A stretch of DNA of 64,000 bases from Sphaerulina vaccinii (GCA_022570795.1 JAKUDP010000007.1:992001-1056000), one strand, 5' to 3'. Shown: positions 11,185 through 23,675, counted from the stretch's first letter. Notes: a model not told the origin generated them from the sequence alone. Made by a program: numbers and translations.

Positions 11185-11672
11185 TCACTTGCCACTCATC
11201 AAACGTGCCTCCAGCTCAAATGCCTCCGCCTCGAGCCGAGCGCTCTCTTGCTTGTAGCGTGCGGCCTTTGCCTTCAGTGTGGCTACGCCGGCCATGTCGT
11301 TGGTATGCTCCTGTGAGATCTCGTTAGTTCACTTCATCGTTCACTTGTCACTTGTCGTGCTGCGCTTACGGTCTTTGGCCTCTTGGCGGGCTGTGCTGCC
11401 GGCTTCTTGGATGGTGCGGCTGCTGGCTCGTCGTCGTCTGAGATGACTTCGCGCTTGGTCTTTGGCTTAGGTTGTGCTGGAACGGCCTCGATATCGTGGT
11501 CATCGTCGTCGTTGTCGTCTTTGTCCGGCTCCTCATCGACTGGCTCTTGCTTTATCTTCTTCACATCATCGTCCAGTCCATTCTCTTCGATGTATTGCTT
11601 AGTCAGGCGGTCATTGACGACGTCCAAGTCGCTGGGCAGGAGCTCTGCAATAGTGCGCTGCCTGCTCGTCAT
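11185..11672 (-). CDS. Small acidic protein with C-terminal coiled coil
   Basis: Exons are 11672-11370 and 11310-11185, 142 aa. The intron (GTAAGC...TCACAG) is phase 0. Without it the frame continues only 11 residues past the donor. The N-terminal 35 residues look folded or helical (IAELLPSDLDVVNDRLTKQY). Then comes IKQE, a match to the sumoylation consensus, and a very acidic run (DEEPDKDDNDDDDHD). A basic Pro/Ala/Lys segment (KKPAAQPAKRPK) may be a nuclear signal. The second exon encodes a short amphipathic helix (LKAKAARYKQESARLEAEAF) of coiled-coil type. Nuclear localisation is inferred from composition. No named family. It ends near 11185 and starts just 24 bp downstream of the doubtful ORF on the same strand. 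Confidence 0.6.
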
Positions 11673-11695
11673 GTCTCTGTGTCTGTCTCGTACCT

Positions 11696-12187
11696 CTAGT
11701 AGCAGTAGATCGTGCGCATCTTGCCTTTCGTCAGCTTAGCCAGTCGAGCTAGCTTTGCCAAGACGTAGATGCTCCACAGATACCATACTTGTTCCTGCCC
11801 GCCCTCTCCAAGACGCCCCTTGATCCTGGTGTTGTTGAAAGCTCGAGGGATGATGTGTAACGGGATTGAGTATTGGATCTCGCAGTGCCAATTCGTCTCG
11901 ATTACCTGGCGGTGGGCTAGCTTTTGCTTCTTGATTGGGTTGGGAAGAGCTCGAAAGTCTGCTGGTTGATTCTCGTAGAAGAACTGCCGGTCTTCGGCTT
12001 GGACCTGTTCTTCCTCAGGAGTCCAGTCATGGTATCGGTACTGGGAGTGGGAATGTTTGTGTTTGTGGAGAAGTGTAGAAAGGTCTCGGGTGATATAAAT
12101 AGGCCAGAAAGTGAATATGTGCGCCTTCCTCACACAGATTCGACTCTTTTCGCTTCGTGTAGTAAGCGCACTTTGAAGACTTCGCAT
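11696..12187 (-). CDS. Doubtful 163-codon open frame
   Basis: This minus-strand frame has a protein-like middle (EDRQFFYENQPADFRALPNP, IPLHIIPRAFNNTRIKGRLG) but no recognised family. A TATA-like element (TATTTATATC, about 12090-12099 when read on the minus strand) lies inside the 5' part, so the upstream ATG at 12187 may not be transcribed. The first ATG after that element is in another frame and encodes only about 37 codons. A possible intron near 11900 (GTAATC...ACCAG) adds further models. There may be a small real gene here, but its structure is unresolved. Confidence 0.25.
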   Translation of the reverse strand: MRSLQSALTTRSEKSRICVRKAHIFTFWPIYITRDLSTLLHKHKHSHSQYRYHDWTPEEEQVQAEDRQFFYENQPADFRALPNPIKKQKLAHRQVIETNWHCEIQYSIPLHIIPRAFNNTRIKGRLGEGGQEQVWYLWSIYVLAKLARLAKLTKGKMRTIYCY

Positions 12188-13845
12188 GTTTTACTCCGAG
12201 GACAGTGTGATGTCTGTACCATCGGAGGTCCCGACTGCGAGACTGGGAAGCGCGGAACATAGATAAAGAGTCCTCGGGCGAGGCTTGCTATCGTCGAAGA
12301 CTTACTCGCATTCACTTCTGGTATAAGCTAAGACTTCGAGCATGTTAGCAATGCTCTCACAACTTCATTTCAATATGTGACCTGCCTTGGCTTTCCCGCC
12401 CGTTCTTAAGCTTCGATGTCCTAGTCGATGAGCACTACTTGGAGTGATTAGTCCCAACGTGAGGCCTGCTTTCTCGCTCCAGTGTGATATCCATCGGATC
12501 GCTTCGGGACAATGTATATGTGACTCAACACAACTTGCAAATATGCCTGCTTACCAGTAAGGACTAGTAGCTCGTCTAACGTGCAGTTTCCAGGGCATTG
12601 AGTGTCCAGAAGGGCGAGACTTGGAAGTAGCACGCGGTCCAGAAGCGCTAAGCTTTGAAGAATGTAAGGCATATCACCTTGCCAATCTATCTTCTCATTC
12701 TCCTGGAAGTATGCAAAGACTGAGGCATCAAAGGTCCAGGCAAATACGATGCAAGTAGCGACCACAGGGGAAAATCGAGTCGTGAGAGGAATCCACACTT
12801 GTTGTCTTGAATACATCACCTCTCAGCTCAGCCAGTCGTGTAGGCTCCATGGCACTGGATGTGAAGGCAGTAACACACCAGCAACGATGTTGTATCGCAC
12901 GAGGACTGAGCTGAGATGGCGCTCCATCAAGGTAATGTGCTCGCTTGCCTTCAGCTACGCATTTTGGTGTTCGAGCAATCGCGGTAACCTTGCTTGTGAT
13001 GCGTGGTACCCAATCTTGTTATTGAGACTGGCCGAGACATTAAGATCCAATCGGACACCTTTGGCACCGCGCATCGTATCAGAATTTGCTAAGAACAGTC
13101 TGGTATAGTAAGCATTGCGGCGTGCTCCGTATGCGTGATGACCAAGTTCAGCTCTGAGCCGTGTTCACCGGATATGATCAGCAGCCTTCAGCGACTTTGC
13201 CATAAGGTTATGACGGAAAATATAAAGAAGCTGCAGAGTAAGAAGATGAGCAAGAATAATCAGGACCTGCAGTGGTCAGATGTAGTAGGAGATCTGTCCC
13301 GCACCCACGTCGAATAGACATGTCGTCGGAAGGTCTCCCATGCAAGGCAACCCGGAGCCACGCTACGATCGACATTGCCAGCTGTAGCGCATATGCACAA
13401 TGAGAGTTTCGGTAGGAGCATCAAGGGCAAGATAAGATGCTCAGTGAGTGGGACTCGCAGAACCACGTGGGAGTCGTTCTTGAATGGTCCTCGTGAGGTT
13501 CCAGCAGCTTTAGACGTGGTGTGGAGGGCCTAAAGATGGGTTGACAGATCGACAGGCGGAAGCTCATGCTCCTATTTCCTCGGCTCAGCCCACCCAGTGT
13601 CTGAAATATGGCTGTATTGTTGAGGTGAAAGAGCCGGCGGGACTGTAGTTCTCATGCTTGTAATTGTGCTCGTTGTGCGATGTCCGGCATTCTCTTGGCG
13701 AAGTCTCAATTGACGACTGCTGCCATCACAGTAGTTCTTGCCTTCGTATGCAGTACGGACGTGCAGAAGGAGGAGGAGGAGGAGAGAAGATGGAGGTGAA
13801 GTCGATCGACAGGTTAGTCTGCCCAACAAGGTATCCCAGAAAACC
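12188..13845. other. Gene-free flank upstream of the retrotransposon
   Basis: Normal base composition with no convincing coding frame. Several 60-120 codon frames exist on both strands without domains. Position 13846-13850 (TGAGC) is the left target-site duplication of the transposon. Confidence 0.5.
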
Positions 13846-13850
13846 TGAGC
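13846..13850 (+). repeat. Left target-site duplication, TGAGC
   Basis: The same five bases follow the right LTR at 19802-19806. This 5-bp duplication fixes both ends of the insertion exactly and matches the usual length for Ty1/copia integrases. Confidence 0.85.
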
Positions 13851-14073
13851 TGTTGCGCGGATAGCCGAAAACACCGAATATAAGCCAAGAATACGAGAAA
13901 CTAGCCCTCTAGGCTTGTGCAGAGATTTCTCAGATCTTGGCGAGCAATTTAGTATATAGAACGCACTATAGATTGCTTAGAACAATTAGTTGTTAACTCC
14001 TACACAATCTAATCTATATATTCTAATATTTATAAAATTGCCAAGTAATTATATAACTAACTGCCTCGTATTA
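13851..14073 (+). repeat. 5' LTR (223 bp)
   Basis: Begins TGTTGCGCGG and ends ...CGTATTA. It aligns without gaps over 223 bp with the 3' LTR. I count about 21 differences by eye, all transitions. In the outer (left) portion this copy keeps the unmutated base. In the inner (right) portion it carries the T or A, so its terminal CA now reads TA. Confidence 0.9.
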
Positions 14074-14086
14074 GTTATAAGCCCGG
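14074..14086 (+). other. Primer-binding site, initiator tRNA-Met anticodon-region type
   Basis: The sequence GTTATAAGCCCGG directly abuts the 5' LTR. Undoing one G-to-A change gives GTTATGAG, the complement of the initiator tRNA-Met anticodon loop (CUCAUAAC), followed by a stem-compatible GCCC. Drosophila copia and several fungal copia elements prime from a half tRNA cut in that loop. The match here is by eye. Confidence 0.6.
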
Positions 14087-17000
14087 AATATATATAATCC
14101 GACCCCGATTCTTTACTTTTAGAATCGCAAAATAACTCGAAAAACAAACTACTAACCTCTCTACAACTATATCGATACTTTAGATAGTAGGCGCTATACC
14201 TATAAAGAAGGTATGCTATAAGGCAGAGGATTAGGACGATTAGAACAACCAAACAAAGCGATCCGCGATAGCTCTATGGATTTAGCGATATATCGACCCT
14301 AATAGCGCCGACGTATAACTAGAGCCTATAAAAGACTCTAAGTACCTAATAGTTGTAGAAGATAAGTCTAAGATAACACAAGAACAGAGGTTTATTATAG
14401 ATATAAAGTATAAGGTAGTAGCGCGCAGACAAGCCGACTTTAATAAATTCGATAATATATATATATACTTTACTTAGTACTTTAATAATTTAGCTAATAA
14501 TACCTATAAGATAAGACTTATAGATAAGGCAATATTGCGCGAGAAGTACGCACTATTTGTAGAGATATATAAGCCTATAGAACGCTATAGTAAAGAGATA
14601 TACTCGGCGAGACTATATATACTAGAACTTAGTTAGAAAGGCTATATATCTAGTAAGGATTAGGCTAATATATAGCTATTACTTGAACTACGTATGCAGG
14701 CAGTTAAATATAGTAACGCCAATAAGCTACTATCTAAGTTTATTAGCACTATTGCCAAAAGCTTATACTCTGCTACAACTACTATATATAGTAAGATCTA
14801 TAGTAATAATAGCTCTACTACTTAGACGTTATCTAAGGTAGTAAGCTACTAGATTAATATAAATCGTAAGCTACCGAGCCTACGCTTATATAGCGCAAAC
14901 GCTACGTTTGGTAACCTTAACTTAGAGGATAATACTAACTCGAATGCGCCTCCTCCGCTACCTCTAAGTAGTACGTATAATAATAAAAGAAGCAAGGGGT
15001 ATATGCACCTTACTAGCAAGCCTAAGGCAGACAACTATATAATATTAGCTATATATACTATCGCCAATCCAAAGAAACGGCCTGTAGCTAAAGATCGTAA
15101 CTCTAAGTTTAAGAAATACTTTAAAAACTACTTTACTAAGCTTAAGGAAGATAGTAACCTTCTTACTAATATAAAGAAGAAGTTCCCTAACGATACTAAG
15201 TATAACAACTTCTTAGCTAGCGATATAGCTAGTAGTATACCGAGTACTATATCGATACCGAAACTAGTAATTAATACGCCTTATAATAATAGCTAAAATA
15301 GTAGTTCTAGTTATACTATACTTATTTATATAGTGCACTATATAGAATATGCGCCTATAGATACTACTAATATATAGGCTTACGATAGCTATACAAACGT
15401 GCATGTTGTTAACTATTATTTGAAGGCCGCATTCTAGCTAAAATATATAGTCCGAGGTGTAGCTATTCGAGCCGGTACTACTATATTTAAGATTGTCGCT
15501 TATAGTAACTATATACTAGATATTGGTCTAGTAATACTTATGCTATACGACGTCGCCTATATACTAGGTTTTTATACAAACATCGTAGCTTACTATATTT
15601 TTAAGAAGTCCGGTCTATAGTAGCACGGCTTTAAGAACTTACTCTATCGACGCAATAAGGCTACTAACTAAGATACCTTTATCGCAAGGCTTTATAAGCC
15701 TAATAACGATATGCCCTACCTTACTATAATTACGCCGGCTCTATATAACGTTATAGCGTAGACAATATTTACAAACTTTTAAAAACAAAATAGTACGTAT
15801 ATACTAGTTACTCTAACCTTACCTCTACCGAACCTACTACTTATACTCTTCTTATACTAGTCTAAAGCCCCTACCGACCTCTATAGGCCTATAGATACGA
15901 GCTTAAAAGCTCGTATACTAAAGCAACTTACTATAAGGTAATAGTATATAATACTCGGTTATATAGGCAAAGAGAAGTTAAGAGAGTTCTATAAGTACGT
16001 ACTTAGTATAGAGGTTGTAGGGGACGTAGAGAAGGACTTAGATAAGCTACGAATAGAAGACTATAAAGTTTGCGCTACTAGTAAGAGTATATATATTTAC
16101 TTACGTATCGAACAATTATAAGAAACAACCTCTTTCGGCTATATTATTATAGATACCTACTTCTTTATAGAGGCGTACGACGGCTCTAAATATATACTTT
16201 ACCTTATAGACCTTATAATATTACTAGAGTTTATAGAAGCTACTATATTTAAGAAAGGCAAGATACTTACTAATATAATTATAAGAGTTATTTAATTAGC
16301 TAACTTAATAGATCGTATTGTCGTATAGCTTAGTACTAATATAGATTCTATACTAATTAATCCTTAAGAGATAACAACTAAGTACTTCGAAACTATATTA
16401 AGAAATAAGAGTATTCGATAGATACTAGCTACAAAAGAAAGCTATTACTAATTACTAGCTAAAATATATAGCAAACAACTAATCGACACTATACGTTACC
16501 TTATATAACAAAGCAACCTTAGTATTAAACTCTAGCCTAAGTATATGCACGTAGCTATATATATACTTAATCGACTACCTACACCTAGTAAACGTAGTAG
16601 CAAAATACTAATTAAGTTAGCGACCGGATAGAAGCTAAACCTCTTAAACCTCTATATATTTAGCTATAAAGCCTATATTTATAAGGTTAGTATAGACTAA
16701 CCTAAGAAGCTAGAAAAGACACTAGCGCAAGCTTATATTAGCTACCTCTATAGCTTTATTAGTAACAATATATATAGAGTATAGGTACTATCTCAAAAGC
16801 ATATAATTACTACTTCCTATATACGCTTTAATAAGAAGTAGTTCTATCGACTAGGCGACTTAGATATTGCAGTTGTTATACCTAGCTTAGTAGACGATAT
16901 CGATATACCTTATATAGATATAGAAAAGGCTATTATAGCTAAGTTACGTAATCTATAGTTATTAGGTTAACGTGCAACTAATCTAGTATAACAACTAATC

Positions 17001-19567
17001 GCAGACACTCTATATAACGCCGATAATTATATACAAGAGCCCTCGGCTAATTAGAGCCCCGCAAATACCTCTAATAACTCGTAGGTTGCGACAGAAATAG
17101 CGGCAAAAGTTATAGAATAGCTATTTCTAGGCAATACGCCAACTTTGCTACCCGAGCGGGATTACCTATAATACTTAATATAGGCAGATCTTACTTAGAA
17201 ATAGAGGTACAAAGACGTAGAAGCTCCTTCTAGTATATAGATACTACTACTAGAGGAGCCTAAATATCCCTATAGTCCCTCTAAAAAGGTAAGAGCGCCT
17301 AAGATTAATATTAAGATAATCGATAACAAATTATAGTTTCTATTAAAATGCCTATATATAATAGACTATGGACTATATAGTAATAGTATAGATAAACTAA
17401 GGTATAGGGAATACCCTGCCGCTATACTAGATATAGGACCCCTGCCGCTACTATCTCTGCTGCCGTAGCTAGATTAAGGGGTAGAACTTACTAGCTTAAC
17501 GTCTAAGCTAGTAAGGTATACTATAGACGATCTAGCATATATTGCACTAAGTAGATTAAGTACTAATAACAATGCAACACTACTATTTACGACAAACTAC
17601 GAAGCTTATACCCTTACTAATATAATATAGCTTAGTATGCAATCCAACCTTATATAGCTTTCTAAGCTATCTTATTATAGTATAACCGTAACGCAGAGTC
17701 TATAGCTATATAGCATAGTAGCGTCAATAGTGTTAATAACTATAATAAGCTATAAGCAAGATAGGCTATTATACCGTCGCGATTTGCTACTAGAACTAAG
17801 GGGCTAGAAAGCTATAAAGAAATATAAACAAGCTATAGAATTCACTGCCGCAGCGCACTTAGAATGGAACAAACTTATAGAAATAAACACCTTTCTATAG
17901 GTAGATAAGTTAGAAGTACCTATAAGTAAACGTAAGCTTCTACCTAGTTTGCTATTAACCTAGGTATTTAAATACAAATTCGATAAATAGTCTTATTATA
18001 TACGAGACAAGGCACGACTATATGCACGTAGCGACCTTTAAGGCACGACATTCGACACTTATATAGCTATAGTAATAGCATATATCTTCTGCTTCTACTA
18101 TATATTAGCTACTACCTTCGGAATAGAAATAGAGCAATTTGACATTATTAACGCGTTTCTTAATACCTTACTACCTTATACTATATATATATAGGCGCCT
18201 AAGGGGTTTAGATAGAAGGGCAAAGTGTTACGGCTATTACAAGCACTCTATAGCTTTAAAGAAGCCCCTATATTATAGTAGGCTAAGTTTACTATATTAC
18301 TTTTAGAGTTTGGCCTATATCCGATACTAGACGTTCTATACCTATACTATAATAACAAGGGTGTACTAGTCTTCTTCTACATAGACGACATTGTTATAAT
18401 CTACTATAAGAAGAACAAGGTATACGTATAAGCCCTTAAATAACAGCTATTCGAACGTTATAATATAACTTTATAGGGTAAAGTAAAGTAGTTTCTTAGT
18501 ATTAAGATCTATAGAGATAGAGCTAAGAAGCTTATATACCTCTCGCAATAGGAGTATATTAAGTATATAGTACAAAGGTTTAGTATTACTCTAGGCGACA
18601 AATAGACTAATACGCCTATACCTATAAATATAGATTAGTCTGTGCCTAAAGGCTACTATGCCGAGAAATAGCTAGTTCTTAACTACTAGTAACGCGTTAG
18701 TTCAATTAACTAGTATACTATTAAAATAAGGCTAGATGTTACAAAAGCAGCCTCTATACTTAGTTATTACTTAGTTAATCTAATAAAAGCATACCTCCGA
18801 GCTGCAAACTACTATATTCGATACCTCTTATAAACTAAGCTATTATACTTGGTCTATAGTTACTTTAAGGCTTACTTACTATATATATATAGTAATAAAG
18901 TACCTCTATTATAATAAGGTAGCTTCCTTGGTGCCTCCGACGCTAGCTTTATAGATTATAGTAACTTTAAGAGCTCTAAGAGCTACGTATTCTTCGCATT
19001 TAGTAGACTAACCTTATAGAAAGCTAGTAAGCAATCGACTATTACGAAAAGCACTACTAAGGCCAAACTTACTATATTATTATACGCCGGAAGCGAGCTT
19101 ATTTAGTAGTAATTACTATTTAAATAGTTATCTATTATATTTAATAATATACTAACCCTCTACTATAATAACTAATAAACGATTCGATTAATAACTAAGG
19201 AAGGTACGGTTAATAGTAAGCTTCGATATATTAATATATACTAATACTAGCTACGACAAGAGGTGCAGAACGCCGAGCTTAATATCGAATATATACCGAT
19301 ACGAAATATACCTATAGACGGCCTTACTAAACTACTTACTATATAATAATAATAGTAGTTTATTATATAGCTAGGCCTTCAACCGATACCGATGCCTAAT
19401 ATATAAGAAACGAGCGACACTCGCTTACTAAGCATATACCAAAACGAGTTAGAGAAACTCTCCTTAGTAGGAATTAATATAATAGTAGATAGCGAGGTAG
19501 CTACTAATAATAGTATATATCTACTTTAGGAAGGAGGTCGACAGACAACTACTATATGCTATACTAG

Positions 19568-19578
19568 CTAAAGGGGTG
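19568..19578 (+). other. Polypurine tract
   Basis: The purine-rich AAAGGGGTG immediately precedes the 3' LTR, the position where plus-strand DNA synthesis is primed in LTR retrotransposons. Confidence 0.6.
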
Positions 19579-19801
19579 TATTGCGCAGATAGCCGAAAAC
19601 ACCGAATATAAGCCAAGAATACGAGAAACTAGCCCTCTAGGCTTATATAGAGATTTCTTAGATCTTAGCGAGCAATTTAGTATATAGAACGCACTATAGA
19701 TTGCTTAGAACAATCAGTTGTTGACTCCTACACGATCTGATCCATATATTCCAATATTCATGAAATTGCCAAGCAATTACGTAACTGACTGCCTCGCATC
19801 A
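19579..19801 (+). repeat. 3' LTR (223 bp)
   Basis: Begins TATTGCGCAG (ancestrally TG) and ends GCATCA, so it keeps the terminal CA that the 5' copy lost. Its left (inner) part carries the mutated bases and its right (outer) part is nearly pristine, the mirror image of the 5' LTR. Confidence 0.9.
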
Positions 19802-21170
19802 TGAGCCCTCAAGGGCTCGCACGGACATTTCCACCGGTTTCTTTTGACTCCACCACGTTTTGGAACTTCCCACAACATCACCTTCCTGCTCATCTTGTAC
19901 CTAATCATCGACATCGACCAACCAGACTCCTGTACTCTTCCGCCGCCTTATGCACGATCTACTATCTTTGTGGCGCATGACACAAATGGCACGCCCGGGA
20001 GCTTAATCTCACGTTTCCTGGAGTGCAGCAGCGCACTATACGATCAAGATCATCACCGTGTGTGCACTAAAGTCATCAAGTGGCAGGCGGCCTCACCTCA
20101 GCCGCACCCCGATCGAGAGATGCTTGCGAGTGGACGCGCTTCTCAGCAGCTGCCGTACGTTCTCATGCAGTCACTCGACCTGCTATGCAGGCATGCAAGC
20201 CTCGCGAGCGGCCGATGTAACACTCTTGTCACCGCATTGTTGGTGCAACAGCGAGCACTTACTCATAACTTGGCGCCATAGATGCACTTCGCAAGGGAAA
20301 GCGAGTTCAGTCCTCCGGCACAAGAGCACGAAGGATTTAGCTGCCGGTGTCTGTGCATTGCTTGAGCTTCTTCTTTAAACTCCCAAACGGCCCGTGAAGG
20401 ATGTCCTAACGCGAATGGGCAGTATGTGCTCTTCTAGTTGATGGAGCAGTAGTGCAGCTGAGCATGCATACATCATGATTGTCGAAGAGTTATTAGCAGC
20501 CTGGTCCGCATCGCTGGCATGCTTGATCACGCCACATAACTCCTCAAGGAACCACTGCATACACGAATACAAGACTCGCCACGCTTATTGATCCTGTCGC
20601 ACACCACGAACCTGCTGCTTGCGTCTCATCTACGCCAAGCCAAGGACTTCTCACCGCGAGCATTACTCACTTCAAGCATACCAAGAACGTTGGCTTGGCT
20701 CACGCCACCACCATCACCTGCACTCGACAGCGAACACCGAGCGTTTGTCAGATCTGACAGCTATTTCGACATTGTACGATCGCATTGGTCATCTCCATAC
20801 CGATAAAGAACGGACGTCGGCATCAAATATGAGCTGTGCAGATGTGCTCAGTCCAGGCCTACTTCACGATGTGTACCTGGACATGTTGACATTCTCGGTA
20901 CGTACGGCCTACCCCATTGGTGCTAGCAGCTGTTCTCGAACACCAACATAACAATCCTCCCACAAATATCTCTACAGCAGATTTGCTTAGCGATCTTCCA
21001 GACCGCATTTTACACGACTCCCACAAATCATACGCCGGCTCAGGCACTCCTGTCGCACCACTTCAACTGCACAAGTAGCCCACTGACTGCTTGAACAGTC
21101 TCCTTCAGAGTTCGATCGACAGTTCGCCAAACGACAGAAAACACAGGGCATCGATCCAGCCCTACTGAGA
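19802..21170. other. Right transposon flank, includes target duplication
   Basis: TGAGC at 19802-19806 is the right copy of the target duplication. Base composition returns to normal at once. Plus-strand frames at 19844-20281 and 20619-20951 have no signal, domain or splice continuity, so no gene is called. The last 200 bp should hold the promoter of the zinc-finger gene. Confidence 0.5.
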
Positions 21171-22059
21171 ATGTCTAGCCACTATCATCAAACTCCAGTA
21201 ACCTCGAGCGAGCAGTTCTATAACTTCGACGATCCCTTCAGCTTGCCGCATACGACGAATACGACCAGTTCGATTCCAGCGTATGCGACAGAATCGTACG
21301 AGCCCATCACTGAGCAATATGGACAAATTTATAGTGAATACCCACAGCTCTACCAACAGCCACCTGAAGCTCAACAGTATCAATTCCACATGCCAATAGC
21401 AACACAACAGCAGCAACAACAACCAAGACGACAGTGGGATCAATCTATTAGCCCTCCGATTGAAAGCGCTGCGTACCGGTCGACAGCAGTGTTTCCTCAG
21501 TACACCGATGCTGTTGACTTCACTGCCGAAGTGCTTCCCTCAACCCCAATGAGGACCTCGTTAGGGCATCTGTCTCCCGAGGCAAGCAGGCCCAGAGCAT
21601 CACGAGCAACATCAGTTGCAGAGTCAATAGCCAGTTCTGTGCTGAGCTCGCAGACAGAATTCTCACGAGGCAACTCTCCAAGTGCGACTGAGATGTCCAA
21701 GTGGGGCCGGAGGAACAGCGAAGGAAGCTGGTCCTGCGCCTACCCGAACTGTACTTCCAAGTCAAGATTCAACAGAGGATGTGACCTTCGGAAGCACTAC
21801 AAGCGGCATACCAAGTCGCTGTATTGTCGACACGATGGCTGTCCACAAGCCACAGAAGGAGGTTTCTCCAGCAAGAAAGATCGAGCAAGGCACGAGGCCA
21901 AGCACAATCCAATGATTGTGTGTGAGTGGGATGGTTGCGAGAGGCTTTTTAGCCGGCAGGATAATATGGTGAGTGCCGCTGCCTAATCTGAAGGAATATA
22001 GGCTTACTGTTACACAGAAGGATCATGTCAGGCGTGTCCACAAGCGTCGCGTACAATGA
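21171..22059 (+). CDS. C2H2 zinc-finger protein, probable transcription factor
   Basis: Exons are 21171-21968 and 22018-22059, 279 aa. The 49-nt intron interrupts the third finger, and splicing restores its histidines (QDNM|KDHVRRVH). Residues 1-180 are Gln/Ser/Pro/Tyr-rich with a poly-Gln run at about 79-84, typical of activation regions. Three C-terminal fingers follow: C189/C194/H209/H213, C219/C224/H241/H245 and C251/C256/H269/H274. All have C-x4-C spacing, which is common in fungal regulators. The protein ends five residues after the last His with a basic KRRVQ. DNA binding and nuclear location follow from the family. Target genes are unknown. It stands alone, about 1.4 kb from the transposon. 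Confidence 0.8.
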
Positions 22060-23675
22060 ATTACACGTGTCGAAGGATGAATCGCATGCTCCACAGACTC
22101 GTGGCATATATGATATAGCTGACTGTTGGTGTCACCACTTGAACGCGCATAGTTCAACTTCTTGCAGCGAAGTCGCAACCATGCTGGCACAAGACCACCA
22201 TCCGCAATACCCAGAGCTCTGTCAGCGTACTTGACAGTTGCACGACAGGTGCACCGCATTGGTCATCGATCACATGGTCTCACGGATCACTACTCGTGCG
22301 ACATTCCAAAGAACCGCCGTCAAGGATCGCATTTGCACTGCATCAAGAGCTGGCGGTGCTTTGCTGCCGTCAATGCACTATTCGGCCTCGTCTCAATACG
22401 AACAGCTGATCGACATGCCTAATCGGGGAATCCGGAGCATAGCCACGCCTTCCCCCATCGATTTCAAGCGAGCTGGAGCAGAGGCAAAGAGTCTCTATGG
22501 ACAGTGATGTAAGAGAGGGAGCCTCACAACTGAGGAGCTATTCGGACATTGCACCGAGACCGTCCCCGTTACCAGCTTCATGAGCGCTAGCGATCGGAGC
22601 TGGCATGAGCAGCGAGCTATTTCTACGACTACGTTCAGCTATCATCAGCCCACGTGCATCTTCGTATCATCATTGCGAACGCACTGTGATGCAGCGACTC
22701 TGGGCCTTGGACGCCTGACTACGGCTGCGACCTGCCACTCAGGTATAGAAGGAACAAAAGAGTAAAAGGTCCGTACGCCACAGGCGTCCTTACACATGTC
22801 AATCGCCAGGATGTGGCTGCTTCGGATAGTTGAACAAACCGAGACGAAGCGTTCTACATAGCTATACTGTAGGCATCTCAATCTTTTGTCGGTTCATAAA
22901 CCACCTACGACCAGCGTCAATGCATCAGGAAGATTGCTAGGCCCCAGTGTAGAATGATGGCAGCCTATGGTATGGCAGCACTTACCACTAGAGCAATCTT
23001 CTAAGCAGCATCCGTTCCACTCCCCACACTCGTGGTAGCCAAGAATATCGATGCCACCAACGCATAACTAAGACAACCGACCACGTTCTGTTCCTGATCT
23101 CTACAGCCTTAGTAGACCCACACAAAACATAGGGCTACCCTTCCTCTTTACGCACGCGAGATAATGTAGATCTGAAGTTGAAGAAGTGCAAGTTCTACCG
23201 TGCTACGTAGTCTTGCCCGCGCGCCCTAGGGCAACGAAGCCGGCTACAGAGTTTCGATTGATCTGCAAGCCACGAGTGAATCCTTCGGAACCAAGCTTCG
23301 ACACACAGCGTGCCAAGCTATACTTGGACCGATCAACCAAAGTCAAAATGGTTAGTAAGTTGTTTGTGCAGTAGGTTGAAAGTGTAGTTGCTTAGTTGTC
23401 ATCGTGTCTGCATTGCTTCGTATCTCTCCGATGCTCTGAGATGCGTCAGGCATATTGCTCGTCACTTCGGATCCTCCACACGACTCTGTGCTCGATACTT
23501 CTCCTCCTCCTATCTCACCGCCTGCCAGCCTCACTCAACCAGACTCAGGAGTGATCTGCATAGCTGCCGGCAGCTTGTCATTTGGAGGGAAGCAGAGGTC
23601 TATGAAGTCAGGATTGTTACTGGCAGGTCAAAATTGTCAGTCTTTGCACATCTCAACAACCGACAAACATGTACA
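22060..23675. other. Intergenic, no convincing gene
   Basis: About 1.6 kb between the zinc-finger gene and the end of the OPT gene. Short frames only. If the OPT gene has a further 3' exon, it would lie at about 23540-23619 on the minus strand. Confidence 0.45.

Larger units (their letters stand above)
13851..19801 (+). mobile_element. Complete but inactive Ty1/copia LTR retrotransposon, heavily RIP-mutated
   Basis: A 5951-bp element with two 223-bp LTRs, a primer-binding site right after the 5' LTR, a purine tract right before the 3' LTR and a TGAGC target duplication. The interior is extremely TA-rich and full of TAG/TAA stops at former Trp and Gln codons. Protein remnants appear in copia order on the plus strand: gag-like (about 14.3-15.3 kb), integrase core (about 16.1-16.7 kb, D..Y..D spacing then LNRLPTP), reverse transcriptase (about 18.1-18.4 kb, NAFLNT, APKGF, then FYIDD at about 18376), and RNase H (about 18.9-19.1 kb, SKQSTITKSTTKA). 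Integrase before reverse transcriptase distinguishes copia from gypsy. No frame is intact, so it cannot move by itself. CpG sites survive while CpA is nearly gone, the RIP signature. Confidence 0.93.

Noticed and set aside
10885..11316. 143-codon plus-strand frame
   Set aside because: It overlaps the last exon of a better-supported minus-strand gene and shows no protein features.
15003..15296. 97-codon open frame that might be a small gene
   Set aside because: It lies inside the retrotransposon in gag-like position, has the same RIP-biased composition as its surroundings and is only a stretch that happens to lack stops.
13851..19801. AT-rich block considered as a centromere or replication origin
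   Set aside because: LTRs, target duplication, primer site, purine tract and copia protein remnants in order explain it fully as a RIP-mutated element.
19844..20281. 145-codon frame right of the transposon
   Set aside because: A hydrophobic start but no plausible signal peptide layout, no domain, and no exon to join.
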